This document shows, one piece after another, positions 38,690 to 47,850 of a stretch of DNA of 64,000 nucleotides. This DNA is from Pseudoalteromonas shioyasakiensis. GTDB lineage: Bacteria > Pseudomonadota > Gammaproteobacteria > Enterobacterales > Alteromonadaceae. The translations under genes and the position numbers were made by a program. The notes below the pieces were generated by a model. The model was not told the origin of the DNA and made no database searches. It saw only the letters and a list, made by a program, of their open reading frames with translations. Location of the stretch: contig NZ_JANIGL010000002.1 in the NCBI RefSeq assembly GCF_024518675.1, forward strand, positions 310,001 to 374,000, written 5' to 3'. The stretch's first letter is position 1. Each line of letters opens with the position of its first letter.

Positions 38690-40246
38690 TTATACCTTCA
38701 CTGTTTTACGATTAATGCCATAATCCCGTAGTTTATTTGCTACTGCAGTGTGGCTTAAGCCTAATCGTTTTGCCAGCTGTCGAGAGCTTGGGTATGCCGG
38801 ATACAGTTTACGTAACAGCGTTGCCTCAAAGCGTTTAACCGCTTGATCCAATGACCCCTCAAAATCTGATTCTAAATAACCTAAATCATGTGTGAAGGTA
38901 GGCAGCTGTAAGTGCTCTACTCGTAATTCATTATCATCAAGTAATGAGACCGCTCTATAAATAGCGTTTTCTAACTGGCGAACATTACCAGGCCAAGGAT
39001 AGTCTTGTAAAAAAGCCAAACACTCTGCTGACAATTCAGGTATAGCGTGACCATTTTGCTGCGCATACTTTTGAATAAAGTGCTCAGCTAATGGTCCTAC
39101 ATCTGCTTTTCGGTCGCGTAAAGGGGCTATCTCAAGCGTTAATACATTGATGCGGTAATATAAATCTTCTCTAAACGCCCCTTCTTGCACCATGGCAGGT
39201 AAATCTTTTTGAGTCGCGGCAATAATGCGAACGTTTACCTTAACTTCATTCTCATCGCCAACCTTTCTAAAGGTACCATCTTGTAAAAAACGAAGTAATT
39301 TAGTTTGTAGCTGAGTCGACATTTCTCCCACTTCATCTAAAAACACAGTGCCACCATCGGCTTGCTCTAGCACGCCACGTTTCGGCGCTGCATTTTCTTC
39401 GTAACCGGCGTAACCAAATAACTCGGACTCAGCAACATCATCTGGCAGCGAAGCACAAGATAAGGCAATAAATGGTTTTACTGAGCGGTTAGAGGCGTAA
39501 TGACAGGCACGTGCCAATAATTCTTTACCAGTGCCCGTTTCACCAGTGATCAGAATAGGCGCTTCAAGTTGTGCCATTTTACGTGCTTCACGAACCACTC
39601 TACGCATTGCGGTACTAAAGTTATGAATAGTTGCAAAACTTTCTTGGCCATATCGTCTAAATGCACTCACCTGCTGACCGAGGCGGCTTTGCGATTTAAT
39701 ATTAATAACCGCACCAGCAAGTACATCGCCTTCAATTCCTTGCGGCACTGCTATAGGCAAAATATCCGCAATATAATCCTCGCCAGCCACTTCTACTCTA
39801 GTGGTTTGCCCAAGCACTTCTTTACTTTCTAACCAACGAGTAAAATTAAATCCTTTCAGTAAGTTATTAATATTTGAGCCAATAACTTCTTGCTCTGTGA
39901 GTTGAAGGTCTTTACAAGCAGCATCGTTACAAAGTCTTACCCAACCCTTTGCATCAATCGAGATAATGCCATCGGGTAAAGCACGCAATAGCGTATTAAG
40001 CTCATTATGTTCACGCTCGGAAGGGAGGAAAGCTGTAGTACGGACATCAGTTACCCCATCAATCAAACGAATTGATGGCATTATTTTTTGAAATTGTTCA
40101 AACTCTATCGGCGGAAAACTCACATACATACGACAGTTAACCGAATCAACTTCAATTCCTTTTAAGTCAACTTGATAGTTGACTAAAATATTAAGTATTT
40201 CCTGAGCAATACCGATGCGGTCTGCACAATGAATATCTAAACGCAT
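38690..40246 (-). CDS. tyrR: aromatic amino acid regulator TyrR
   Basis: 518 residues (E. coli 513). N-terminal ACT domain (MRLDIHCADRIGIAQEILN), PAS domain (about 80-190), AAA+ domain with Walker A ITGETGTGKELLARA and Walker B GGTVFLDEVGEM, and a C-terminal HTH (SRQLAKRLGLSHTAVANKLR). The loop after ESELFGY reads AGYEENAAPKRG, so the GAFTGA motif needed for sigma-54 contact is absent, as in TyrR, which works with sigma-70. It regulates tyrosine, phenylalanine and tryptophan genes. GAGGGTG precedes the ATG. It is divergent from the polymer operon. Confidence 0.95.
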   Translation of the reverse strand: MRLDIHCADRIGIAQEILNILVNYQVDLKGIEVDSVNCRMYVSFPPIEFEQFQKIMPSIRLIDGVTDVRTTAFLPSEREHNELNTLLRALPDGIISIDAKGWVRLCNDAACKDLQLTEQEVIGSNINNLLKGFNFTRWLESKEVLGQTTRVEVAGEDYIADILPIAVPQGIEGDVLAGAVINIKSQSRLGQQVSAFRRYGQESFATIHNFSTAMRRVVREARKMAQLEAPILITGETGTGKELLARACHYASNRSVKPFIALSCASLPDDVAESELFGYAGYEENAAPKRGVLEQADGGTVFLDEVGEMSTQLQTKLLRFLQDGTFRKVGDENEVKVNVRIIAATQKDLPAMVQEGAFREDLYYRINVLTLEIAPLRDRKADVGPLAEHFIQKYAQQNGHAIPELSAECLAFLQDYPWPGNVRQLENAIYRAVSLLDDNELRVEHLQLPTFTHDLGYLESDFEGSLDQAVKRFEATLLRKLYPAYPSSRQLAKRLGLSHTAVANKLRDYGINRKTVKV

Positions 40247-40355
40247 TTCACCCTCAAAAAAGAGAAAATCAATATGAGGCGAATAATACGCGAACTAGGT
40301 GGTTGTGGATAGTAGATTGTAAAGATTACTGAACGATTACACTTAATTTTTAAAA

Positions 40356-40416
40356 TACATTTAATTCCCTGTAGATTTACTATAATTTAGTATTAAAGCT
40401 GTAAAATCAATTCACA
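40356..40416 (+). promoter_or_regulatory. candidate promoter and operator of the polymer operon
   Basis: A consensus TATAAT lies at 40381-40386 with only weak -35 matches (TACATT 40356-40361 or TTTAAT 40360-40365). Just downstream, 40400-40416 reads TGTAAAATCAATTCACA, an imperfect palindrome that would overlap the early transcribed region. It resembles a TyrR box with a spacer one base short and one mismatch. The gap to tyrR is 255 bases. Confidence 0.35.
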
Positions 40417-40501
40417 TTTTTTCCTTGTTGTAATTTTAAATAGAAAGCAAGTATAATAAAAACTAACTAGCATATGTATAAAAAATGTTAACGAGGTTAC
40501 C

Positions 40502-42727
40502 TTGAAAAGAACATTTACTTTAGTAATATCGGTAATATTTATTGCTTTCCTTAATGCCTGTAAAGTAGAAGACCCTTACGACGCGGGTGAAACTGAGGCT
40601 CAAAAAACAGAATCACAAATCCGTGAAGAGTATTTGCAAAAAACACATTCAATTACCATCACTATTGTTAACGAAAACAATGAGCCAGTGGTTGGTGCTA
40701 CAACAAGCTTCAATAACACGGTTTATACCAGTGACAATAACGGCAACATTCTATTTGAAAATATGACCACTGGGAATTATCGCTTAGCTATAAACACCCC
40801 TGATTATCTACCACATACAGAAACAATTCGTTTTAATAATTTTACTAACACAAAAAAAATTACACTATTAAGCAAAAGTACCAATGAGGTCGAACTTTTA
40901 TTTGCTGGTGATACCATGTTTGGTCGGCGCTATTTAGACCCTTCATTAACAACCATGACTGCGGATATCCCCGATGTGGATGACGCACTTATACGTCCAG
41001 CCACTGCTAGTGAAGACGCCAAAAAGCTATCCCAGTATGTTGCGCCTTTATTTTTAGCCGCAGATTTTGCCTCTGTGAATTTAGAAAGCCCTGTTACAGC
41101 TACACCGCAAACGGCACACCCTAGTAAAGAATTTTCCTTTTTCTCTCTCCCTGAAAGCTTAGCTGGCTTAACTGAAATTGGGGTCGATTATGTAGCACTT
41201 GGTAATAACCATGTGTATGACTTTTTAGAAGATGGCCTAGTTGACACGATTCTTGAAGTCGACAACGCAGGGCTCGCCCACAGTGGTGCGGGTAAGGACA
41301 ACCTAGCATCTTATACGCCTAAATTCATTGATGTCAGTACCATAAAGTTAGGTTTATTTTCTGCGACCTCTATCCTTGGTAATGAGCATGATATTAATTA
41401 CGTCTCGGGTGATAATAAAGGCGGAGCTGCGGACTTGACTAATACACCATTAGTCATTGAGGCTGTTGAGAATGCCAACGCTAATAGCGATTATTCTATT
41501 GTACAAATGCACGGCGGCAATGAGTATTCTTACGCCCCCACGCCCTATATTGCTGAACGTTTTCAAACAATCTCCGAATATGACGTTAACTTATTAATTG
41601 CCCATCACCCTCATGTAGCCCAAGGCTTTGCAATGTACAATAACGTGCCTGCAATTTTAGGGTTAGGTAACTTTATCTTTGATCAAAATCGTCTAGAAAC
41701 CCTGTTAGGTGTCGCAGTCATGGTTAAGGTAAACAAAGACAGTAGCACCCCCACAGAACGTGCCGTGGTATACCCTGTGTATATCGAAGAGTATCAACCT
41801 AAATTTACTCATGGTTTTTTAAGCAACTACTTAATCCGCCGACTCGCAAACTTATCTGATGACAATATAACACTCATACCTAGAGACGGTTATGCTGATT
41901 TATTTTTTAGCAAAGACCAAATGCAGGTAACAGAGTACGCTGAAACAATTACAGTAAGTGCAGAGCAAAGAATTATTGACCTGAGAAATTATGCCCCTTC
42001 TTCAGCTGCATTTTTATCAAAAATCGAAGTTATTGAAGGTAGCGCCCCTATCTCATTAAAGTTCGGCCGCGATATGATGATATTTGGTGACTTTGAAGAC
42101 TGGGACAACGATGATGAGCAATTTGAGGTCGCGAGGTGGGATCACTCCAGTGATAGCGTAACGCCATGTATTAGTAATATACGCAGTGGATTACAGGCAC
42201 TTTGCTCTGCGCGTACTCAATTTGACAACACCCCTTCGCTAATTCCATTTCGTCAGACTATACGCACGATGGAGCTTTATGATAATGAAAATAACCTGGA
42301 AGTATTTAAAGACTTCAGTGTGTTTGGCTACATCAAAGGTGATAATGCAGGCAAAGTCGATTTAAAGCTGGTCACAACAACGGCAGAAGACGCATTAGAG
42401 TTTTCAACCCAATACATTGATATTGCCAATGCAGGGAATTATTCATGGCAAGCATTTAATTACAACTTTACACTCCCACCGGACACAACGACGTTAGGGC
42501 CAGACAATTTACCTGCTCGCGGGGTAAAAGTAACCTTTAGACATTTTCCACCAGCAAATGATGAAGCCAATTTAGTACTCGATGATCTTGCAATGATCCT
42601 TTGGCAAGATACACTCGTAGTGAGTGATGGCATTTGGCAAAGCAATAAAATGCATGGCTTCGATTTTTTATATGTAGATACAAACGCACCTGTGACCTAC
42701 AAACTAACGTTTAGTACCTTTGAATAA
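40502..42727 (+). CDS. capA: CapA/PgsA-like lipoprotein with extra N- and C-terminal domains
   Basis: 741 residues from a TTG with GAGG eight bases before it; no other start is possible in frame. Lipoprotein signal ending FLNAC. Residues about 45-120 form a carboxypeptidase-regulatory-like beta-sandwich (NEPVVGATTSFNNTVYTS). Residues about 129-395 are the PGA_cap metallophosphatase-like domain: ELLFAGDTMFGRR, ASVNLESPVT, DYVALGNNHVYDF, IVQMHGGNEYSY, LLIAHHPHVAQGF, LGLGNFIFDQ. The last 350 residues add beta-rich, carbohydrate-binding-like domains not found in Bacillus PgsA/CapA. CapA proteins assist poly-gamma-glutamate export or attachment. First gene of the seven-gene operon. Confidence 0.85.
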   Translation: MKRTFTLVISVIFIAFLNACKVEDPYDAGETEAQKTESQIREEYLQKTHSITITIVNENNEPVVGATTSFNNTVYTSDNNGNILFENMTTGNYRLAINTPDYLPHTETIRFNNFTNTKKITLLSKSTNEVELLFAGDTMFGRRYLDPSLTTMTADIPDVDDALIRPATASEDAKKLSQYVAPLFLAADFASVNLESPVTATPQTAHPSKEFSFFSLPESLAGLTEIGVDYVALGNNHVYDFLEDGLVDTILEVDNAGLAHSGAGKDNLASYTPKFIDVSTIKLGLFSATSILGNEHDINYVSGDNKGGAADLTNTPLVIEAVENANANSDYSIVQMHGGNEYSYAPTPYIAERFQTISEYDVNLLIAHHPHVAQGFAMYNNVPAILGLGNFIFDQNRLETLLGVAVMVKVNKDSSTPTERAVVYPVYIEEYQPKFTHGFLSNYLIRRLANLSDDNITLIPRDGYADLFFSKDQMQVTEYAETITVSAEQRIIDLRNYAPSSAAFLSKIEVIEGSAPISLKFGRDMMIFGDFEDWDNDDEQFEVARWDHSSDSVTPCISNIRSGLQALCSARTQFDNTPSLIPFRQTIRTMELYDNENNLEVFKDFSVFGYIKGDNAGKVDLKLVTTTAEDALEFSTQYIDIANAGNYSWQAFNYNFTLPPDTTTLGPDNLPARGVKVTFRHFPPANDEANLVLDDLAMILWQDTLVVSDGIWQSNKMHGFDFLYVDTNAPVTYKLTFSTFE

Positions 42728-42748
42728 CTTTATTTGACCGGAGCTTTT

Positions 42749-44725
42749 GTGGTTTTAAAACAACAACTATTTTTATTGCAGCAACAAAAGAACTTTTGGT
42801 TAATAATGGCACTGTTTATTACCATTATCGCTGCAAATACATTGTCATTTTTTAATGCTACAAATGCTTTCTTTTATAGTCAAATAACCTCCTTAACGCA
42901 CAGCCAATATAGTGATGTGGTTTTAATTGAAAGTGAGCACTTAAGTCGTGAACATACTGACCTAATAAAGCAGTTGCAAACTTATGAGCCAAGCAAAATA
43001 ATAGTGGTATCAAATGAGCAACTAACGTTAAATACAAGCGTAATAACCAAAAACCAAGATACCATTTTCTATCCTCACCCAAATAATGACTATTGCTTGC
43101 CAACTATCAATGATTGGGCTGGGTATAATGTTGAAATAAAAATCCACGCAAATGCGCATTGCGATTCCATTTGGCCAGTTTTGTTTCAACATAGCGGTGC
43201 TGATTCAGCTTCGTTAATTAATTTTGCACTCTCACCTTCTGCTCTACCGAAATTTACAGCTACTCGCTTAATGACTATGGACATAATGGCCAGCCAGTTA
43301 CAAAATAAGATTATTATAGTGGGGCAAAAGAATGCAGGGTTAGGTGTCACACTCAACGCCCCTAAAATATCGCAAAGTACTAATTACCTTCTACTCGTCG
43401 CTTATATTGCAGATACATTGCAAAAAGAAAATGCGATCACCTCCCTTAAAGAATGGCAAAGTACATTACTATTTTTGCTTATTGCAATTGCCTTACTGTT
43501 CGCTTTTCAAAAACTATCTATAAATTACAGCTTAGTGCTAACAACGTTGCTCAGTCTGGTATGGGTCGGTACTGGTTATTTAATGTTATCGATACAACAA
43601 ATTTTTCTTCCGATTGGGCAAATGATGATTGTATCTTTATATACCTTGATTTGGGTCATTATTGTCAGAAAACTGAATGAGGATAAAGAGCTTGCTAACC
43701 TAATTGGTAACATCCAACAAAAGATGATCGGCCGCTATTTACCAAAATCATTTACTTCTCAGAGCTCGCCGTGGGACTCGATAATCCACTTAGTTAACCA
43801 GCAGCTGGCATTAAATAAATCAATATTTTTAGCACGTAAAGAAGGCGATCACCGTTTAACTGAAATTAGAGCAGTTAATTGTCAACTTACCGATATAAAA
43901 GAAATGCGTCGTGATTATAAACGCCCTCCTTATTCTGACGCACTTAAAGCATTTAGTCTTGTGAAAATAGAAAGACCTTTTTTTGAAAAGTTAGATGACG
44001 GTGAAGTGCAATATATAGTGCCTTTAACATATGCTGGTGATGTGCGCGGCTTTTGGGCTATGACGGTGACACCAAACGAAAACTTTAATCAACAAGCCTT
44101 TGAAAAGAACGTAAATGCCTTTGCGGCACAAGTGGGTGAGCTGTTGTTTCACTATCGTATTTTTGAGTCTCAAGCAATGGTAAGCAATAGCACCTTATCA
44201 CAATTGCTTACGCTGAAACTGCAAGAACCTTTAAGCCAAAAAGTAAAAACATCCATAGCTGAAATGGAACAAAAATTAACTACACTAGAGCACGTTTTTA
44301 ATCACATCCGCTCAGCCACTGTATTGTTTAATTTATTCGGCCAAGTTGTACAAATTAATAAATCATTAGAAGAGCTCGCTTCTCGCTACCACTTTTCTAT
44401 ATTTGAAATGACAGCACTGGATCTATTATGCCAGGTGACCAACCTCGATATTGAAACAGCCAAAGGAAAGTTACGTTACCTTACTTTACAAAAGGGGGAA
44501 GCATACTTAGAGGCAAAACTTGGTGACCAACTTTATATATTGAATGTAAGGGCGATGGATTCGAGTAGCATTCAAAGCGCATCGGGAGAACCTTTTCAAG
44601 TATCTGGCATTTTATTTGAATTTATAGATATCGCTTTTTTTATAGACAAAATGCCAAACAGTAAGCAACTATGTGATGCTTTGAACGAAAAACAGCAGCG
44701 CTATACAAAAAGTGCAACGGAGTAA
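42749..44725 (+). CDS. CHASE2-like membrane sensor with GAF/PAS-like tail
   Basis: 658 residues from the GTG at 42749, which has CGGAG about six bases upstream; an in-frame TTG at 42734 is an alternative. Membrane helix at about 15-32, extracytoplasmic domain to about 225 with CHASE2-like features (DVVLIESEHLSREHTDLIKQ; MASQLQNKIIIVGQKNAGLG), then three membrane helices (about 230-315), a GAF-like region (about 330-465), a coiled coil and a PAS-like region (about 515-600). No kinase, cyclase or phosphatase output domain is visible. It lies 21 bases after capA and 8 before the PgsC-like gene. Probably a regulator or scaffold of the synthase; that is inference. Confidence 0.6.
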   Translation: MVLKQQLFLLQQQKNFWLIMALFITIIAANTLSFFNATNAFFYSQITSLTHSQYSDVVLIESEHLSREHTDLIKQLQTYEPSKIIVVSNEQLTLNTSVITKNQDTIFYPHPNNDYCLPTINDWAGYNVEIKIHANAHCDSIWPVLFQHSGADSASLINFALSPSALPKFTATRLMTMDIMASQLQNKIIIVGQKNAGLGVTLNAPKISQSTNYLLLVAYIADTLQKENAITSLKEWQSTLLFLLIAIALLFAFQKLSINYSLVLTTLLSLVWVGTGYLMLSIQQIFLPIGQMMIVSLYTLIWVIIVRKLNEDKELANLIGNIQQKMIGRYLPKSFTSQSSPWDSIIHLVNQQLALNKSIFLARKEGDHRLTEIRAVNCQLTDIKEMRRDYKRPPYSDALKAFSLVKIERPFFEKLDDGEVQYIVPLTYAGDVRGFWAMTVTPNENFNQQAFEKNVNAFAAQVGELLFHYRIFESQAMVSNSTLSQLLTLKLQEPLSQKVKTSIAEMEQKLTTLEHVFNHIRSATVLFNLFGQVVQINKSLEELASRYHFSIFEMTALDLLCQVTNLDIETAKGKLRYLTLQKGEAYLEAKLGDQLYILNVRAMDSSSIQSASGEPFQVSGILFEFIDIAFFIDKMPNSKQLCDALNEKQQRYTKSATE

Positions 44726-44733
44726 CTTAACCA

Positions 44734-47700
44734 GTGGGTGATTTAATTCTACAACTTTTCCCAACTGGTGGAGGCCTTGGCCAGTCAGTTATTACCACTG
44801 TATGGGTAGGAATTGCTGTTGTTTGTTTACTTAACTTGCGCTTTGGTTTCCCTTTAACCGGATTAGTTGTACCCGGTTATCTAGTTCCTTTACTGATTGT
44901 CAGCCCTACTTCTGCTGGTGTTATTTTAATAGAAGCCATAGTCGTTTATGCCCTGATGCGCTTTAGCGCAAAATATATAATGGAAAAGTTTGGTTACGCC
45001 GAAATGTTTGGTCGAGACCGGTTCTTTGCCATTATTTTAATTAGTATTTTAGTTCGGGTTGTAATGGACACCCTCTTTTGGCCACTTATTGCAGCTATCT
45101 TAAGTGGCTGGGACATTACTTTTGATTACTCCTCCCAACTGTATTCACTCGGTTTAGTCATTATTGCGCTAACAGCGAATGTTATGTGGAATGGTGGCTT
45201 CAAATATGGCATGAAAGTGACCATTATTCAGCTTGCAATTACTTTCTTACTGGTACGTTTTGCTTTAATGCCAATGACCAACTTTAGTATTGCAAACCTG
45301 GCGATCATGTACGAAGCCGTTGCCGCTTCAATTATTGCTGCGCCCAAAGCCTATATCATATTAGTAATTACAGCCTTCATTGCCTCTCGCGCAAATATAA
45401 AATATGGCTGGGAATTTAATGGCATCATGCTCCCAGCATTGCTTGCATTGCAACTTATGGAACCAACAAAGTTACTAACTTCTTTTGTTGAAACAGCCAT
45501 TATTTTAATTATTGGGGCATCGCTGTTAAATTTTACCAAACTACGTAATGCCAACATTGAAGGGGCACGATTACTGCTGTTTTTCTTTAATATTGGGTTT
45601 ATATATAAACTATTTTTAAACTATTTGGTGGTGCATTATTACCCAGAAATAAAAGTGACAGATACGTTCGCCTTTGGCTATATGTTATCCACTTTATTAG
45701 CATTAAAGATTTACCAAAAAAGTGCACTTGGACTCGTTATACGGGCAACCTTTCAAACATCAATAGTCGGGGGCTCATTAGCTATAGCTATGGGCTTTCT
45801 TATTATGTTTATCCCTTCTTTATTTATAGATACCGACATTAAAGATCTTAGTTCAATACAAAAAACAACCACGCTAAGCCAACAGATCAGTGAATATAAA
45901 AGCTATTTGTATACTGATAGTAAAAGTACTGTTGAAATAAGCAGCTACCAAGGGAATCAAGATAGAAACAATTTTAAGCAAGCTATTTATGAAATTAGTA
46001 AGGCACCCGATAATATTGCAAACATTCAAACGGCGAAACAACGCTTAGCTAAGCTGGATTTTCAACTTCAATTTGATGAGCAGTTCATCTACATCCGCGA
46101 TGCGAGAAAAACATCTCAACGCGGCTTATTTATTATAGCGCGCAAACCCACTGCAAAATTTTTAATCACTGTGCCCTATCCCACTTCAGAAAGTTTAGCG
46201 AGTGACTCTGCCGGGCTTATTTTTAAGCACTTTGCTGCACAAGCTTTGGTATTTGGTACCAGCTTGACACCGAATACGGAGCTTTCTCAAAACAATGAGC
46301 AGAGCACATATTATTACGCATTTATTGATGCCATGGGGCTTGAGCAATTGTTTCAAGTCCGTGAAGTCAACAGCCGTACGAGCCGCTTGCTGGCTAAAAC
46401 ACCTTTAGGGGCCACAAGCCAGTATTGGATTTATAACCAATTACCAAGTGAATTGAGTCAACGCCTGATCCAACAACTGCTTGGTTATCAAGAAACCTTT
46501 TTTGGCCAAGCAACGAAAAGCTCTTTACCAGATGCTAGATTTGATGGTCAGTTATTTGAAGCCTTTTTGAATCGTGAAAATTACACCACCCTATTAGCAA
46601 ACGTCGCACGCAATAATCAAGGTGATCAACAAAACGACATAGCATATGTAAACCAACCGCTAAATGAGTTAGTCGATAGCTATTCAGATCACATTACCGC
46701 AAAAGGCAGTAATGAATACCAGCCGCTAACAGCTAATCAAGCAGCTTTATGGGAGTTTGAGATCTTACGTCCATTATATAACTTAAAAACCAGCTTAAGT
46801 GAACAGACTGTAGATAGCGATATTATCAACATATTAAATCAAGTAAATACGGCAGTGAGACTGATGGGTTATCAACTGACGTTGATTAATAATAAACAAG
46901 GGCGATTTTTATTAATTGCACCAGCCTTAGAAGGGCCGGCAGTCAAATATGGACAAGGCTTTTATATTTTAAGCCTCAATAAAAGTGAACATTTCAATAT
47001 TCAAGTACCTCGACCACTTTTTGAAAGTAATACACTAAAGTTTGCCACTGAATTATTTGTAAAAACTAAAGCAGATCAACTATTAATAGCCGGCGCTCAC
47101 CCCTACGCCCATCCACAAGCAAATGTGCTCGCCCCTAATAATATAGACGCCCTATTCAATGTCGTACATCAGAGCTATTTACGCTTTACAAATAAAAACG
47201 AAAGTCTAAGTTTACAAATTCGCAGCCACAGTGCACCATCTTGGGTAAGGCCGACTGCACTTGCATTTCAATATACTCAACCAAATGCTAAACAACGCCC
47301 ACTTGTTGAGGTACTTGATGGCAGCCTAACCGATCTTGCAGTTAATTATCAGATTGTAGAAGGTCAAAAAGCGACTCGCGGTCTTGAGATTGGTACATCG
47401 CCGCAATCAGGCTATCAAACCTTCACCTCACGCAGTGACTTAGCAACATTATGGTTAGCATCCGATTTTAAACAACAGTTCTCTGTCAACCAACAAGGCT
47501 TGGTACAACGGCTATTAGCAATATCAACACAGCCTGATATTAGGGTACTCAACATAGCAACGTTATCACCTTCTGATTGGCTCACCTTAACCTCAGCTCA
47601 AGAGTCTTATTTTAATAGTGTGTTGCAACAATACACGCAAACGCAACGACTAACGGCACTAACACAGCTTTGCACACCTATTGCTGATTGCAGCTTGCAA

Positions 47701-47850
47701 ACCATTAAGTTTGAAAATCGGGCTGAATATGCATTAGCAATAAAATTACAAGGCAAGTTATTGGCTATTTTTAATCCCGTGACAAACAGATTAACTGATC
47801 AGGCTCGTTTTAATAAGATGATGATGGAGGGCTCTTATGCAATTTATTAA
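44734..47850 (+). CDS. pgsC: giant PgsC/CapC-like membrane protein with duplicated core and periplasmic extension
   Basis: 1038 residues from a GTG; ordinary PgsC/CapC has about 150. Residues 1-370 hold about 11 helices in two PgsC-like units: LTGLVVPGYLVPLLIVSP ... GRDRFFAIILISILVRVV (about 38-115) and NGIMLPALLALQLMEP ... GARLLLFFFNIGFIYKLF (about 225-290). Residues 370-1038 are soluble, probably periplasmic, with two repeats around FLITVPYPTSES (about 475) and FNIQVPRPLFESNT (about 755), the latter followed by IAGAHPYAHP. These repeats resemble the motifs PHRFFDKHT and NTAHRN of the secreted protein at 50091 but lack its His and Glu residues. CapC is the membrane partner of the CapB ligase. 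Overlaps the next gene by 14 bases. Confidence 0.8.
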   Translation: MGDLILQLFPTGGGLGQSVITTVWVGIAVVCLLNLRFGFPLTGLVVPGYLVPLLIVSPTSAGVILIEAIVVYALMRFSAKYIMEKFGYAEMFGRDRFFAIILISILVRVVMDTLFWPLIAAILSGWDITFDYSSQLYSLGLVIIALTANVMWNGGFKYGMKVTIIQLAITFLLVRFALMPMTNFSIANLAIMYEAVAASIIAAPKAYIILVITAFIASRANIKYGWEFNGIMLPALLALQLMEPTKLLTSFVETAIILIIGASLLNFTKLRNANIEGARLLLFFFNIGFIYKLFLNYLVVHYYPEIKVTDTFAFGYMLSTLLALKIYQKSALGLVIRATFQTSIVGGSLAIAMGFLIMFIPSLFIDTDIKDLSSIQKTTTLSQQISEYKSYLYTDSKSTVEISSYQGNQDRNNFKQAIYEISKAPDNIANIQTAKQRLAKLDFQLQFDEQFIYIRDARKTSQRGLFIIARKPTAKFLITVPYPTSESLASDSAGLIFKHFAAQALVFGTSLTPNTELSQNNEQSTYYYAFIDAMGLEQLFQVREVNSRTSRLLAKTPLGATSQYWIYNQLPSELSQRLIQQLLGYQETFFGQATKSSLPDARFDGQLFEAFLNRENYTTLLANVARNNQGDQQNDIAYVNQPLNELVDSYSDHITAKGSNEYQPLTANQAALWEFEILRPLYNLKTSLSEQTVDSDIINILNQVNTAVRLMGYQLTLINNKQGRFLLIAPALEGPAVKYGQGFYILSLNKSEHFNIQVPRPLFESNTLKFATELFVKTKADQLLIAGAHPYAHPQANVLAPNNIDALFNVVHQSYLRFTNKNESLSLQIRSHSAPSWVRPTALAFQYTQPNAKQRPLVEVLDGSLTDLAVNYQIVEGQKATRGLEIGTSPQSGYQTFTSRSDLATLWLASDFKQQFSVNQQGLVQRLLAISTQPDIRVLNIATLSPSDWLTLTSAQESYFNSVLQQYTQTQRLTALTQLCTPIADCSLQTIKFENRAEYALAIKLQGKLLAIFNPVTNRLTDQARFNKMMMEGSYAIY

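Noticed and set aside
40400..40416. CRP (cAMP receptor protein) site
   Set aside because: TGTAA and TCACA are seven bases apart instead of six, and the first half has A for G. Kept only as an unassigned palindrome.
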